Below, one piece after another: positions 50,245 to 59,463 of a DNA stretch of 64,000 bases. This stretch comes from Microbacterium sp. SORGH_AS_0969 (GTDB taxonomy: Bacteria > Actinomycetota > Actinomycetes > Actinomycetales > Microbacteriaceae). Position numbers and translations under genes: made by a program. A model generated the notes under the pieces. The model was not told the DNA's origin, ran no database searches, and saw only the letters and a program-made list of their open reading frames with translations. The stretch lies in the NCBI RefSeq assembly GCF_030818255.1, contig NZ_JAUTAG010000001.1, forward strand, positions 3,100,001 to 3,164,000, given 5' to 3'. Positions within the stretch are counted from its first letter, which is position 1. Each line of letters begins with the position of its first letter.

Positions 50245-51789
50245 ATGGCGACTTTCGGCACCCTCTCCGACCGGCTCACAGAGACCTTCCGCAATCTCCG
50301 GAAGAAGGGCCAGCTCACGCCCGCAGACGTCGACGGGACGGTGCGCGAGATCCGCCGTGCCCTCCTCGACGCCGACGTCGCGCTGCCCGTGGTCAAGGAG
50401 TTCACCGCGGCCGTCCGCGAGCGCGCCCTCGGCGACGAGGTCAACCGTGCGCTGAACCCCGCGCAGCAGGTCGTGCAGATCGTCAACGACGAGCTCATCG
50501 GCATCCTGGGCGGCCAGCAGCGCCGTCTGCAGTTCGCGAAGAACCCGCCCACGGTCATCATGCTCGCGGGGCTCCAGGGTTCGGGTAAGACGACCTTCGC
50601 CGGCAAGCTCGCGAAGATGCTCGAGAAGGACGGCCACACGCCGCTCCTCGTCGCCTGCGACCTCCAGCGACCGAACGCCGTGAACCAGCTGCAGGTCGTC
50701 GCGGAGCGCGCGGGGGCCGCGATCTACGCTCCGGAGCCCGGCAACGGCGTCGGCGACCCGGTGAAGGTCGCGCGCGACGGCGTCGCCTACGCCACGCGCC
50801 AGCAACACGACATCGTCATCATCGACACGGCCGGCCGGCTCGGCGTCGACGCCGAGCTGATGAAGCAGGCGTCCGACATCCGCAAGGCGACCGAGCCCGA
50901 TGAGGTGCTCTTCGTCATCGACGCGATGATCGGTCAGGATGCCGTGAACACGGCCAAGGCCTTCCAGGACGGCGTCGATTTCACCGGCGTCGTGCTCTCC
51001 AAGCTCGATGGCGATGCCCGCGGTGGTGCCGCGCTGTCGGTCGCGTCCGTTACCGGTCGCCCCATCATCTTCGCCTCGACGGGTGAAGGACTCGACGATG
51101 TCGAGCCGTTCCACCCCGACCGCATGGCATCCCGCATCCTCGACCTCGGTGACATCCTCACCCTGATCGAGCAGGCGCAGAACGCGTTCGACGAGGCCGA
51201 GGCGATGAAGGTCGCCGAGAAGCTCGCGACCGAGACGTTCACGCTCGAGGACTTCCTCGAGCAGATGCAGCAGATGAAGAAGATGGGCTCCATGAAGAAG
51301 ATGCTCGGGATGCTCCCGGGCATGGGAAACATGAAGCAGCAGCTCGAGGACTTCGACGAGCGCGAGATCGACCGCACCGAGGCCATCATCCGCTCGATGA
51401 CCCCGGGCGAGCGTCGCAACCCGAAGGTCCTCAACGGCTCGCGCCGTCTGCGCATCGCGCGCGGTTCCGGCATGACCGTCACCGACGTCAACCAGCTCGT
51501 CCAGCGCTTCGAGCAGGCCGCCAAGATGATGAAGACCGTCGCTCGCGGTGGAGTGCCCAACATCCCCGGCATGGGCCCCGTCGGCGGCAAGCCCGGCGCC
51601 TCGTCGAAGCGCGGCAAGCAGCAGAAGGCGAAGGGGTCGCGCTCGGGCAACCCGGCCAAGCGCGCGGCCGAGAACGCCGGGATCGCGGCATCCACGGCTC
51701 CGACCGGCTCGGGCTTCGGGCTGGGCGGTCAGAAGGCGCCGACGGAGGCGGACCTCGCCGAACTGCAGAAGATGCTCGGCCGCGGCTGA
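50245..51789 (+). CDS. ffh: signal recognition particle protein Ffh
   Basis: 514 residues. An N domain, then a GTPase G domain with GLQGSGKTTFAGKLA at about 109-123, DLQRPNAVNQL, DTAGR and SKLDGDARGGAALS. The Met-rich M domain (about 300-450) carries QMQQMKKMGSMKKMLGMLPGMGNM and the RNA-binding IIRSMTPGERRNP and GSRRLRIARGSGMTVTDVNQL. It binds signal sequences and 4.5S RNA; the SRP RNA gene is not in this window. TAAACT (50230-50235) lies 9 nt before the ATG. Confidence 0.97.
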   Translation: MATFGTLSDRLTETFRNLRKKGQLTPADVDGTVREIRRALLDADVALPVVKEFTAAVRERALGDEVNRALNPAQQVVQIVNDELIGILGGQQRRLQFAKNPPTVIMLAGLQGSGKTTFAGKLAKMLEKDGHTPLLVACDLQRPNAVNQLQVVAERAGAAIYAPEPGNGVGDPVKVARDGVAYATRQQHDIVIIDTAGRLGVDAELMKQASDIRKATEPDEVLFVIDAMIGQDAVNTAKAFQDGVDFTGVVLSKLDGDARGGAALSVASVTGRPIIFASTGEGLDDVEPFHPDRMASRILDLGDILTLIEQAQNAFDEAEAMKVAEKLATETFTLEDFLEQMQQMKKMGSMKKMLGMLPGMGNMKQQLEDFDEREIDRTEAIIRSMTPGERRNPKVLNGSRRLRIARGSGMTVTDVNQLVQRFEQAAKMMKTVARGGVPNIPGMGPVGGKPGASSKRGKQQKAKGSRSGNPAKRAAENAGIAASTAPTGSGFGLGGQKAPTEADLAELQKMLGRG

Positions 51790-51814
51790 CGTCGACGGAG
51801 CGTCTCGGTCGGCC

Positions 51815-52534
51815 TCAGGGCAGGACGTCCGCGTCCTGCAGGGCCGACACGATCGTCTGCTCGATCGCCTTCTGGCCGCGAGCCGTCGGGTGCACGTCGT
51901 CGTCCTGCAGCCACTCGGGGTGTCCGAGCAGGGGCTGGCCGATGTCGATGTACGTTCCGCCGACCGCGTCGATCGCATCGTGGAGCGCGTCGGACGTGAC
52001 CGCGTTGTCGTCCGGGATGTCGGACTCGTCGTTCCAGATCGTGCTCAAACCGACGATGCGTGCGGTGGGCACGGCTTGGTGGAGCTCGTCCACCGTGGCG
52101 GTCGTGTCCGCGCGGATCTCGTCGGGGTCCTGCCAGAAGTCGTTACTCGACGACTCCACGATGAGCAGATCCGGCTGCAGGGCAGCGACGGCGGGCGCGA
52201 AGCCCGCATAGGCGGTTCCGCACTCACCCTCGACGACGAATCCCATCCCTCCGCAGGCGAGGTTCGTCAGCGCGAGGTGGGCTCGGGATGCCATGAGATC
52301 GGGCCATGCCTCACCGATGGCCAATCCCGCACCCGACATGAGCGAGTCGCCCACCGTGACCACGCGCAGGCGCGGGGGAGTGGTGGTGGCCGGAGCGGCA
52401 GCAGGAGACTCGACGCCGAAGGTCAGTTCGGGCTGCGGCGCGGCCGGTTCGGGCGCGCACGCGGTCAAGGTCGCGACCAGACCCGCGAGGAGCACGGCCA
52501 CGGAGCGAGCCGAGCGGGAACGAACGGGGGTCAT
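51815..52534 (-). CDS. SGNH/GDSL hydrolase lipoprotein
   Basis: 239 residues. Lipoprotein signal with lipobox TLTAC (Cys near 26), then a Pro/Ala linker. SGNH block I is TVGDSLMSGAG with the nucleophile Ser; block III is SSSNDFW; the catalytic Asp/His are in DDVHPTARGQ near the C-terminus. It is a membrane-anchored esterase or acylhydrolase of unknown substrate. ATG 52534 is 6 nt after TAGGAT on the minus strand (52546-52541), so it is likely leaderless. Confidence 0.85.
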   Translation of the reverse strand: MTPVRSRSARSVAVLLAGLVATLTACAPEPAAPQPELTFGVESPAAAPATTTPPRLRVVTVGDSLMSGAGLAIGEAWPDLMASRAHLALTNLACGGMGFVVEGECGTAYAGFAPAVAALQPDLLIVESSSNDFWQDPDEIRADTTATVDELHQAVPTARIVGLSTIWNDESDIPDDNAVTSDALHDAIDAVGGTYIDIGQPLLGHPEWLQDDDVHPTARGQKAIEQTIVSALQDADVLP

Positions 52535-52592
52535 GGCGCGATCCTAGAGGCGCGGCCATGAGAATCCGCCGAGCGCCCGATCGCCGGATCGG

Positions 52593-53756
52593 TCACGCGC
52601 GGAGCGCCGCCAGATGCTCTCGCAGCGTCGGGCCCGCGCGGAACTCCCGGATGAGATGCTGCACGACCTCGCGCAGATCGCCGTCGGCGGCTTCGGCCAC
52701 GGCGAGCTGCCGCGCGGAACTGCCGCCGGTCGCGAGGATCGTCTCGAGGCCCGCGAATTCCCGCGCGCACTTCAGCTCGACGGCGATGTCGGCGAGCTCC
52801 TCCAACGTCTCCCGCAAGTGCTCCACCACCGGTCGTTGCGTGCCGTCCCGGTCGACGATGACCCGCGCGTCGAGCCCGTATCGCGCGGAACGCCACTTGT
52901 TCTCGCGGGCGAACCACGGGGAGATCCCGGGGAGCTTCTTGCCCTCGTCGATGAGTCGGGAGAAGTGTTCCACGAGGGTCTGGGCGAGAGCGGCCACCGC
53001 GGCCAGCTCGGGAAGAGTGGACATGCCGTCGCACGCGCGGATCTCAACGGTGCCCCAGCGCGGGGCCGGACGGATGTCCCACCGCACCTCGGTGGCATCC
53101 GCCATCACGCCCGTGCGGACCATGTCGTCGAGATAGGCCTCGAACTGGTCCCACGTCTCCAGCTGCCAGGGGAGCCCCGCCGTCGGCAGTTGCTGGAAGA
53201 CGAGGGAGCGGTTGGAGACGTATCCGGTCCGCTCACCGGCCCAGAAGGGACTGGATGCCGAGAGCGCCTGCAGGTGAGGCAGATAGACGGTCAGGGCGTT
53301 CACGATCGGTAGCACCTTGTCCACGCTGTCGACGCCGACGTGGACGTGCACGCCCCAGATCATCATGTTGCGGCCCCACCACTGGGTCCGCTCGATGAGG
53401 GTGTGGTACCTCGTCTTGTCGGTGACCTGCTGGTCGTACCACTGAGCGAAGGGGTGGCTGCCGGCGCAGAGCAGCTCGATGCCACGCGGCTCTGTCTCTT
53501 CGCGCAGCGCACAGATGGCGTCGCCGATGTCGTCGACGGCGGCGGCGACCGTGTCCCCGACGCCACTCGTCACCTCGACGGTGTTGGTGAGCAGTTCGCC
53601 CGTCACCGTGAAGCGTTCGAGCGCGGTGCGCTCCTCGACGAGCTCCAGGATCTCGGGGGCTCGGGGAACGAGATCGCCCGTGTCGCGGTCGGCGAGCATC
53701 AGCTCCCACTCCAGCCCCACGGACGAGCGCGTCGAGGAAGCGAACTGCAGCGTCAT
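52593..53756 (-). CDS. carboxylate-amine ligase, YbdK/GCS2 family
   Basis: 387 residues of the glutamate-cysteine ligase type 2 superfamily. Motifs: SVGLEWELMLAD at the N-terminus with metal-binding Glu residues, WGRNMMIWGVHVHVGV in the core and VRWDIRPAPRWGTVEIRACDGM. Actinobacteria normally use mycothiol rather than glutathione, so a ligase with another amine is as likely as glutamate-cysteine ligase. The ATG at 53756 begins directly before the first strand. The SGNH gene follows 58 bp later on the same strand with its own -10 box. Confidence 0.85.
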   Translation of the reverse strand: MTLQFASSTRSSVGLEWELMLADRDTGDLVPRAPEILELVEERTALERFTVTGELLTNTVEVTSGVGDTVAAAVDDIGDAICALREETEPRGIELLCAGSHPFAQWYDQQVTDKTRYHTLIERTQWWGRNMMIWGVHVHVGVDSVDKVLPIVNALTVYLPHLQALSASSPFWAGERTGYVSNRSLVFQQLPTAGLPWQLETWDQFEAYLDDMVRTGVMADATEVRWDIRPAPRWGTVEIRACDGMSTLPELAAVAALAQTLVEHFSRLIDEGKKLPGISPWFARENKWRSARYGLDARVIVDRDGTQRPVVEHLRETLEELADIAVELKCAREFAGLETILATGGSSARQLAVAEAADGDLREVVQHLIREFRAGPTLREHLAALRA

Positions 53757-53814
53757 TCGGTCAGTCTGACACGGGACACGCGCGACGTTCTGTTTCGCGC
53801 CTCGCCGTGTCATC

Positions 53815-53853
53815 TGGCAGAATAGAGGGTCGGACCAGGCACTCGACCCTCTA
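53815..53853 (+). promoter_or_regulatory. rpsP promoter with a 10-bp dyad at the expected start site
   Basis: GGCAGAATAG (53816-53825) is shared with the rplS promoter and should contain the -10 box. TAGAGGGTCG (53823-53832) and CGACCCTCTA (53844-53853) are perfect complements overlapping the presumed transcription start, fitting an operator or a 5'-end RNA stem. A leader of about 120 nt follows. Confidence 0.5.
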
Positions 53854-53949
53854 TCCAGTGTCGGCCCGCCTTTTTGAGCTTCCGCCGGGTGTGCACCCCA
53901 CGCTCCAGGCGATCGGTTCGTTCGCTTTTCACCATCCAGGAGAAAATTC

Positions 53950-54366
53950 GTGGCTGTCAAGATCCGTCTCAAGCGTCTCGGTAAGATCCGTGCGCCCTAC
54001 TACCGCATCGTCGTCGCCGACTCGCGCACCAAGCGCGACGGCCGCGTGATCGAGGAGATCGGTAAGTACCACCCCACCGAGGAGCCCTCGTTCATCGAGG
54101 TCGACTCGGACCGCGCGCAGTACTGGCTCTCGGTCGGCGCTCAGCCCACCGAGCAGGTTGCTGCGATCCTCAAGCTCACGGGCGACTGGGGCAAGTTCAA
54201 GGGCGACAAGGACGCCGTGTCCACCGTCAAGGTGCGCGAGCCCAAGGCCGCTTTCGAGGCTGAGGCCGGCAAGAAGTCGGTCGTCAAGCCCAAGGCCGAG
54301 AAGAAGGCCGAGGCTCCCGCAGCCGACGCTCCGGCCGACGACACCGCCGAGACCTCGGCCGAGTAA
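53950..54366 (+). CDS. rpsP: 30S ribosomal protein S16
   Basis: 138 residues. The first 85 match S16 ([24 protein letters not shown]). The last 50 residues are an Ala/Lys/Glu-rich extension typical of actinobacterial S16. The start is GTG 53950, with GGAGAAA about 9 nt upstream. It heads the rpsP-khpA-rimM-trmD operon. Confidence 0.97.
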   Translation: MAVKIRLKRLGKIRAPYYRIVVADSRTKRDGRVIEEIGKYHPTEEPSFIEVDSDRAQYWLSVGAQPTEQVAAILKLTGDWGKFKGDKDAVSTVKVREPKAAFEAEAGKKSVVKPKAEKKAEAPAADAPADDTAETSAE

Positions 54367-54371
54367 GTCCC

Positions 54372-54602
54372 GTGCTGTCTGCCGCGCTCGAACACGTCGT
54401 CAAGGGGATCGTCGATCACCCCGACGACGTGACCATCCGTTCCAGCACCTCGCCCCGCGGCGACGTACTGGAGGTTCGCGTGCACCCCGATGATCGGGGT
54501 CGCGTGATCGGGCGCGGCGGACGCACCGCCAAGGCTCTGCGTACGGTCGTGTCCGCCCTCGCCGACGGGCGCCGCGTGCGCGTCGACGTGGCCGACGACT
54601 GA
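54372..54602 (+). CDS. khpA: KH-domain RNA-binding protein KhpA
   Basis: 76 residues forming a single KH domain with the GXXG loop in RVIGRGGRTAKALRT. In other bacteria KhpA pairs with KhpB to bind small RNAs and control cell size. The start is GTG 54372, 6 bp after rpsP. Its TGA shares the final A with the rimM ATG (TGATG), so translation is coupled. The order rpsP-khpA-rimM-trmD is standard. Confidence 0.93.
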   Translation: MLSAALEHVVKGIVDHPDDVTIRSSTSPRGDVLEVRVHPDDRGRVIGRGGRTAKALRTVVSALADGRRVRVDVADD

Positions 54603-55276
54603 TGGCGGCCGGCGAACCCGCGGGCGGTCAGCCCGCCAAGACTCAGCTCCGCGTGGGGCGGCTCGTCAAGGCCCACGGCCTCAAGGGCGCCTTCAAGCTC
54701 GAGCTCTACACCGATGACCCCGAGGGGCGCTTCGTCCCGGGTAACACGTTCACGCTGCAGGTGCCGGAGTCGTCGCCGTGGCACGGTCGTCCGTTGACGG
54801 TCCGCGAGTTCCGGTGGATGAACTCGCACCCGGTCGCGTTCTTCGAGGGCGTGGACGACCGCACGGCCGCCGAAGAGCTCGTCAAGGCGATCCTGTGGAT
54901 CGACCAGGACACCGCCGACGCTCCCGCCGAAGACGACGCGTGGTACGACCACCAGCTCGTCGGGCTCGATGTCGTGCGTGATGGCGAGACCGTCGGACGT
55001 GTCGTCCGGGTCGACCACTTCCCCGCGCAGGACCTGCTGATCGTGCGCCCCTCCGGCGAGGACCGCGAGGTTCTCGTCCCGTTCGTGAGCGCCATCGTGC
55101 CCGAGGTCGACATCGCGGGGGGGCGCGTGGTCGTCACGCCCCCGGCCGGTCTCTTCGAGGACCTTCCGAGCGACGAGGGCGACGAGCACGAGCCGACCGA
55201 TGCCGAAGGTCCCGAGTCCGAGGACGCCCCGAGCGAGGACGCCGCGAGCGCCGACGAACCCCGCCGCGAGGACTGA
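54602..55276 (+). CDS. rimM: 16S rRNA processing protein RimM
   Basis: 224 residues. The N-terminal RimM domain starts [29 protein letters not shown]; a PRC-barrel follows, with [29 protein letters not shown] and [12 protein letters not shown]. It helps to mature the 30S head and binds S19. A highly acidic tail of about 40 residues ([17 protein letters not shown]) is an extra. ATG 54602 overlaps the khpA stop; trmD begins 1 bp after its stop. Confidence 0.95.
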   Translation: MAAGEPAGGQPAKTQLRVGRLVKAHGLKGAFKLELYTDDPEGRFVPGNTFTLQVPESSPWHGRPLTVREFRWMNSHPVAFFEGVDDRTAAEELVKAILWIDQDTADAPAEDDAWYDHQLVGLDVVRDGETVGRVVRVDHFPAQDLLIVRPSGEDREVLVPFVSAIVPEVDIAGGRVVVTPPAGLFEDLPSDEGDEHEPTDAEGPESEDAPSEDAASADEPRRED

Positions 55277-55277
55277 C

Positions 55278-55967
55278 GTGCGTATCGACGTCGTCTCGAT
55301 CTTCCCGACGATCTTCGACGCCCTCGAGGTGTCGCTGCTCGGGAAAGCCCGGACGACGGGCCTTCTCGACGTCCGCGTGCACGACCTGCGCGACTACACG
55401 CACGACCGCCATCGCACGGTCGACGACACCCCCTACGGCGGGGGAGCGGGCATGGTCATGAAGCCCGAACCGTGGGGCGAAGCCCTCGACGACGTCACAC
55501 GTGACGCCGAGTCCCGACCCGTCATCATCTTCCCGTCGCCCGCCGGTGAGCGGTTCACCCAGGCGACCGCGCGCGAGCTTTCCACGGCGTCGCACCTCGT
55601 TTTCGGTTGCGGTCGCTACGAGGGGATCGACGAGCGCGTCTTCGACTACGCCGCGGAGCTCGGCGATGTGCGACTCCTCTCGCTGGGCGACTACGTGCTG
55701 AACGGCGGCGAGGTCGCCGTCATGGCGATGGTCGAGGCCATCGGCCGTCTCATCCCCGGCGTCGTCGGCAATCCCGAGAGCCTCGTCGAGGAGTCGCACG
55801 AAGACGGGCTCCTGGAGTACCCCTCGTTCACCAAGCCGGCCGTGTGGCGCGAGCGCGAGGTGCCGCCGGTGCTTCTCAGCGGAAATCACGGTGCCGTGGC
55901 GACCTGGCGGCGTGAGCAGCAGCTCGAACGCACGCGGGAACGTCGGCCCGACCTGCTCGCCGACTGA
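55278..55967 (+). CDS. trmD: tRNA (guanine(37)-N1)-methyltransferase
   Basis: 229 residues of the SPOUT fold. Motifs: [15 protein letters not shown] at the N-terminus, [29 protein letters not shown], and the SAM-binding trefoil knot [17 protein letters not shown]. It methylates G37 of tRNAs reading CNN codons. GTG 55278 is used because upstream residues in the frame belong to the rimM tail. A two-way terminator separates it from the convergent map gene. Confidence 0.95.
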   Translation: MRIDVVSIFPTIFDALEVSLLGKARTTGLLDVRVHDLRDYTHDRHRTVDDTPYGGGAGMVMKPEPWGEALDDVTRDAESRPVIIFPSPAGERFTQATARELSTASHLVFGCGRYEGIDERVFDYAAELGDVRLLSLGDYVLNGGEVAVMAMVEAIGRLIPGVVGNPESLVEESHEDGLLEYPSFTKPAVWREREVPPVLLSGNHGAVATWRREQQLERTRERRPDLLAD

Positions 55968-55976
55968 GATCTCGCA

Positions 55977-56022
55977 CGAATGACGGATGCCGCGGCCTCG
56001 AGGCCGCGGCATCCGTCATTCG
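55977..56022. terminator. 46-bp perfect palindrome, shared by trmD and map
   Basis: Arms 55977-55999 and 56000-56022 are perfectly complementary with no loop base, centred on CTCGAG. It lies 9 bp after the trmD stop and 4 bp before the map stop codon (read from the opposite strand), so it can end both transcripts. Confidence 0.8.
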
Positions 56023-56026
56023 TCTG

Positions 56027-56809
56027 TCAGTCGACGCCGAGGAACGACCGGTCGGTGAGCACGATCGGTCCGTCTGCGGTGATCGCGACGGTGTGCTCCG
56101 AGTGCGCGCCGCGGGAACCGTCGGCGCTGCGGAGGGTCCAGCCGTCCGGATCCGTCACGAGCTCGTCGGTCGTCTGGAGGAACCACGGCTCGAGCGCGAC
56201 GACCAGGCCGGCGCGCAGGGGGTAACCCCGCCCGGCCTTGCCGTCGTTGGCGACGTGCGGGTCGCCGTGCATCGTGCGGCCGACGCCGTGACCGCCGAAG
56301 TCGGTGTTGATGCTGAGCCCCTCGGCGTGGGCGACGGCAGCGATCGCCGCGGAGATGTCGCCGATCTTGTGGCCGACGGTCGCCGCGTCGATCGCGGCGA
56401 CCAGGGCGCGCTCGGTGGTGTCGATGAGAGCGAGGTCCTCGTCGCGGGGAGTGCCGACCACGAACGAGACGGCCGAGTCGGCGACCCATCCGTCGACGGA
56501 TGCCGCGAAGTCGAGCGACACGAGGTCACCGTCGCGCAGCACGTAGTCGTGGGGGAGGCCGTGGAGCACCGCATCGTTGATCGAGGTGCACAGCACCTTT
56601 CCGAACGGGCTCGCCCCGAAGGACGGGTGGTAGTCGATGTAGCAGGACTCCGCTCCGGCGGTGCGGATCATGTCGTGCGCGCGGCGATCGAGGTGGAGGA
56701 GATTGGTGCCCACCTTGGTCTCGTCGCGCAACGTCGCCAGCACCTCGGCGACGAATCGGCCGGCCGGGCGCATCGCCTCGATCTCGGCAGGGGTGCGCAG
56801 TTCGATCAT
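56027..56809 (-). CDS. map: methionine aminopeptidase, type I
   Basis: 260 residues. It removes the initiator methionine. The five metal ligands are visible: D in SLDFAASVDGW and in ADSAVSFVVG, H in GHGVGRTMHGDPHV, E in LEPWF, and E in the late AHSEHTVAI. No N-terminal zinc-finger or SH3 extension, so it is the short type Ia form. The start is ATG 56809. It is convergent with trmD. Confidence 0.95.
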   Translation of the reverse strand: MIELRTPAEIEAMRPAGRFVAEVLATLRDETKVGTNLLHLDRRAHDMIRTAGAESCYIDYHPSFGASPFGKVLCTSINDAVLHGLPHDYVLRDGDLVSLDFAASVDGWVADSAVSFVVGTPRDEDLALIDTTERALVAAIDAATVGHKIGDISAAIAAVAHAEGLSINTDFGGHGVGRTMHGDPHVANDGKAGRGYPLRAGLVVALEPWFLQTTDELVTDPDGWTLRSADGSRGAHSEHTVAITADGPIVLTDRSFLGVD

Positions 56810-56917
56810 CGGTGGTTCCCTTCGTCACCGACCATTCTCCCCGATCCCGCCCGTCCGCCCGTCGCACGCCTTCCTCACTCATAGGCGCTGCACAGTGTGG
56901 GTGCGTAGCCTCGCTCC

Positions 56918-57409
56918 ATGGTGCTTCGCCGAGTGTTCCTCCGATGGCTGTTCCCTGCCGCCTTCGTTCTGCCGCTGTGGCTTTTCGTCGGGTGGATCGT
57001 GTTCGCCGGCGGAAGCGGGTGGGCGTTGCTCTGGCTGCTGATCGCGGCCCCGACCGTGTTCGTCTCGGAGATCCTCCTCACGCTGCTGGTCCGCGCGCGG
57101 GCCAGCGTGAGGCTGACCGGCGCCGCCGGCTGGCGCGACATCGCCGGGCTCGGTCTCTGGCACCTCGTCATCGTCGCGTTGGGCTTCTACGACGCGCGGC
57201 TGTTCTTCGCTCTGCTGGCCCTCAGCGTGGTCGGTGCGCTCGTGCTCTTCTGGTCGTCGCTGTCGCAGCTGTGGAACGAAGCGCGCGGTTCGGTGACCGT
57301 TCTGCACGCGCAGGACGGCACCGCGTACATTCCCCCGACGCCCGACCCGCCGCACCCGCGGACCGCCGCCGACGTGATCGTGGTGCCGGAGAACCGACCG
57401 GGGCACTGA
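56918..57409 (+). CDS. hypothetical membrane protein, 163 residues
   Basis: Four likely transmembrane helices: about 10-30, 36-57, 68-90 and 93-115. The C-terminal 45 residues are soluble, proline-rich, and contain TVLHAQDGTAYIPPTPDPPHP. I do not recognise the family. ATG 56918 is 6 nt after TAGCCT (56906-56911). It sits divergent from map and ahead of the rplS promoter, with no evident link to either. Confidence 0.7.
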   Translation: MVLRRVFLRWLFPAAFVLPLWLFVGWIVFAGGSGWALLWLLIAAPTVFVSEILLTLLVRARASVRLTGAAGWRDIAGLGLWHLVIVALGFYDARLFFALLALSVVGALVLFWSSLSQLWNEARGSVTVLHAQDGTAYIPPTPDPPHPRTAADVIVVPENRPGH

Positions 57410-57435
57410 GCCGGTTTGGCGCGGCTCGCGGGGCA

Positions 57436-57510
57436 TGGCAGAATAGGTGTTTGTGCCCTGACCGGCTCTGCCTCAGGGGAGTCCCGCCGCATCCGCGGCC
57501 TCGGGCACGC
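57436..57510 (+). promoter_or_regulatory. rplS promoter and structured leader
   Basis: GGCAGAATAG (57437-57446) matches the rpsP promoter element. The leader that follows can fold: GTGCCC (57453-57458) with GGGCAC (57503-57508), CCTGA with TCAGG, and CCGC with GCGG inside. Its length (about 110 nt) and structure suggest autogenous control, which I cannot confirm. Confidence 0.45.
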
Positions 57511-57563
57511 CTCACCTTTTCCCTCTTTATCGTGCGATCGACCTGTGGCGGTCGCAGGAAGTG

Positions 57564-57917
57564 ATGATCATGCAGATCCTCGACTCCGTCGACGCGGCTT
57601 CGCTCCGCTCCGACATCCCCGCCTTCGCCCCCGGCGACACCGTCAAGGTGCACGTCAACATCACCGAAGGCAGCCGCTCGCGTATCCAGGTGTTCCAGGG
57701 CGTCGTCATCGGCCGCTCGGGCGACGGCGTGCGCGAGACCTTCTGCGTCCGCAAGGTCAGCTTCCAGGTCGGCGTCGAGCGCACTTTCCCGGTCCACAGC
57801 CCCGTGATCGACCACATCGAGGTCGTCACGCGCGGCGACGTGCGCCGCGCCAAGCTGTACTACCTGCGGAACCTCCGCGGCAAGAAGGCCAAGATCAAGG
57901 AGAAGCGCGACCGCTGA
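57564..57917 (+). CDS. rplS: 50S ribosomal protein L19
   Basis: 117 residues when started at ATG 57564, which has AGGA 6 nt upstream. ATG 57570 (MQILDSVD) is the alternative and matches the usual N-terminus better. Signature regions: [29 protein letters not shown], and [22 protein letters not shown] at the C-terminus. L19 sits at the 30S-50S interface. A strong hairpin follows the gene. Confidence 0.95.
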   Translation: MIMQILDSVDAASLRSDIPAFAPGDTVKVHVNITEGSRSRIQVFQGVVIGRSGDGVRETFCVRKVSFQVGVERTFPVHSPVIDHIEVVTRGDVRRAKLYYLRNLRGKKAKIKEKRDR

Positions 57918-57928
57918 GTCGACTCTCT

Positions 57929-57966
57929 CGAACGCCCCGTGGCTCCGTCACGGGGCGTTCGGCGTT
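57929..57966 (+). terminator. terminator after rplS
   Basis: CGAACGCCCCGTG (57929-57941) and CACGGGGCGTTCG (57949-57961) form a 13-bp stem with a 7-nt loop, followed by GCGTTTTC. Confidence 0.85.
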
Positions 57967-58060
57967 TTCATGGCCACGCCGTCCGGCGCAGGGCGTGCGA
58001 TGTGCGACCCTTGTTGCTGCGGGTTCTCCGGTGTGCGGCGAGCCCGGTGAAGGATCTTGC

Positions 58061-58813
58061 ATGAGCGACCAGACCGCGTCGACCCCGGATGCCACGGCAT
58101 CCGCTTCTCCGGACCGTCGACGACGGGGATGGGGCGCCTTCCTGCGCGACATCGTCGTGATCATCCTGATCGCCCTGGTCGTCTCGTTCCTCGTCAAGAC
58201 GTTCGTGGTGCGCTCGTTCTACATTCCCTCCGCGTCGATGAACAACACGCTGATCGAGCAGGACCGGATCCTCGTCGACGAGCTCACGCCGCGTTTCGGG
58301 CAGTACTCGCGAGGCGACGTGGTGGTCTTCCGCGATCCGGGTGGCTGGCTGCCCGTGAACACCGAACCCGCGCGTCCACCGCTGGAAGAGGGCGCGGATT
58401 GGGTGCTGTCGCTGTTCGGCCTCTCGGCGCCCGACAGCGATGACCACCTCATCAAGCGGGTGATCGGAACGCCCGGCGACCATGTCGTCTGCTGCAACGC
58501 CCTGGGGCAGACCTCGGTCAACGGCGTCCCCCTCGACGAGCCGTACGTGAAGCTCGCGCCCGGGGCTACGGCCCCCAATCCCGTTCCGTACGACATCACC
58601 GTTCCCCCCGGTTCGCTGTGGGTGCTCGGCGACAACCGGAACAGCTCGAAGGACTCCCGCTTCAACCAGGATCAGCCCGGACAGGGGTTCGTGCCGATCG
58701 ACAACGTGGTCGGACGTGCCTTCCTGATCACGTGGCCGTTCTCGCGCTTCGGGCTCATCGACTTCCACCACAACGTCTTCGCGGGGGTGCCCGCCCCGGA
58801 GGCCACCCCGTGA
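58061..58813 (+). CDS. lepB: signal peptidase I
   Basis: 250 residues. One N-terminal transmembrane helix (about 27-50) is followed by the S26 catalytic domain outside the membrane. The nucleophile is S59 in PSASMNNTL and the general base is K132 in LIKRVIGTPGDH. The C-terminal WVLGDNRNSSKDSRF and FLITWPFSRFG are typical. AAGGA is 6 nt before ATG 58061. It processes secreted proteins, which here would include the Ig-like protein and the subtilisin. rnhB overlaps its end by 4 bp. Confidence 0.95.
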   Translation: MSDQTASTPDATASASPDRRRRGWGAFLRDIVVIILIALVVSFLVKTFVVRSFYIPSASMNNTLIEQDRILVDELTPRFGQYSRGDVVVFRDPGGWLPVNTEPARPPLEEGADWVLSLFGLSAPDSDDHLIKRVIGTPGDHVVCCNALGQTSVNGVPLDEPYVKLAPGATAPNPVPYDITVPPGSLWVLGDNRNSSKDSRFNQDQPGQGFVPIDNVVGRAFLITWPFSRFGLIDFHHNVFAGVPAPEATP

Positions 58814-59463
58814 TCGAACCCACGCTGACGCTCGAACGGCGCCTGCTCAAAGAGCACGCGCTGATCATCGCGTGCGACGAGGTCGGACGCGGAGCGCTCG
58901 CGGGGCCGGTGGCTGTGGGCGCCGCCGTGATCGATCCCGCGCGATCGCGCAAGCGCGTTCCGGCCGGGCTGCGCGATTCGAAGCTCGTCCCGGAGGCGCG
59001 CCGGCCCGAGGTGGCAGCCCGCGCGGCGGCCTTCGTCCAGCACAGTGCCGTCGGGTGGGCGAGCTCTGACGAGATCGATGAGATCGGCATCATCCGCGCC
59101 CTCGGGCTCGCCGCCGTCCGGGCGATAGCGGACCTTCGCGCGCACGGTGTCGTCCCCGAAGACGCGCTGGTGATCCTCGACGGCAACCACGACTACATCA
59201 CCCCGGCGGGGGAGCGCGGCCTGCGCGTTCAGCCCATCGTCAAGGCCGACCGTGACTGCGCGAGCGCCGCGGCGGCATCCGTCATCGCCAAGGTCGCCCG
59301 TGACACCGTCATGACCTATCTGCACGACGACCTGCCCGCGTACGGCTGGGCGCGCAACAAGGGCTACGCGAGCCTCGATCACCGCGAGGCGATCTCGGCG
59401 CACGGCATGAGCGTGCACCACCGGCACTCCTGGGCGATCGCCGCAGCCCCCACGCTGTTCTGA
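58810..59463 (+). CDS. rnhB: ribonuclease HII
   Basis: 217 residues. The active-site acids are in IIACDEVGRGALAGPV (Asp and Glu) and ILDGNHDY, then KADRDCASAAAASVIAKVARD. It removes ribonucleotides and RNA primers from DNA. GTG 58810 overlaps the lepB stop as GTGA. A C-terminal PIP-like motif is not obvious. lepB-rnhB is the conserved order. Confidence 0.95.
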   Translation: MIEPTLTLERRLLKEHALIIACDEVGRGALAGPVAVGAAVIDPARSRKRVPAGLRDSKLVPEARRPEVAARAAAFVQHSAVGWASSDEIDEIGIIRALGLAAVRAIADLRAHGVVPEDALVILDGNHDYITPAGERGLRVQPIVKADRDCASAAAASVIAKVARDTVMTYLHDDLPAYGWARNKGYASLDHREAISAHGMSVHHRHSWAIAAAPTLF

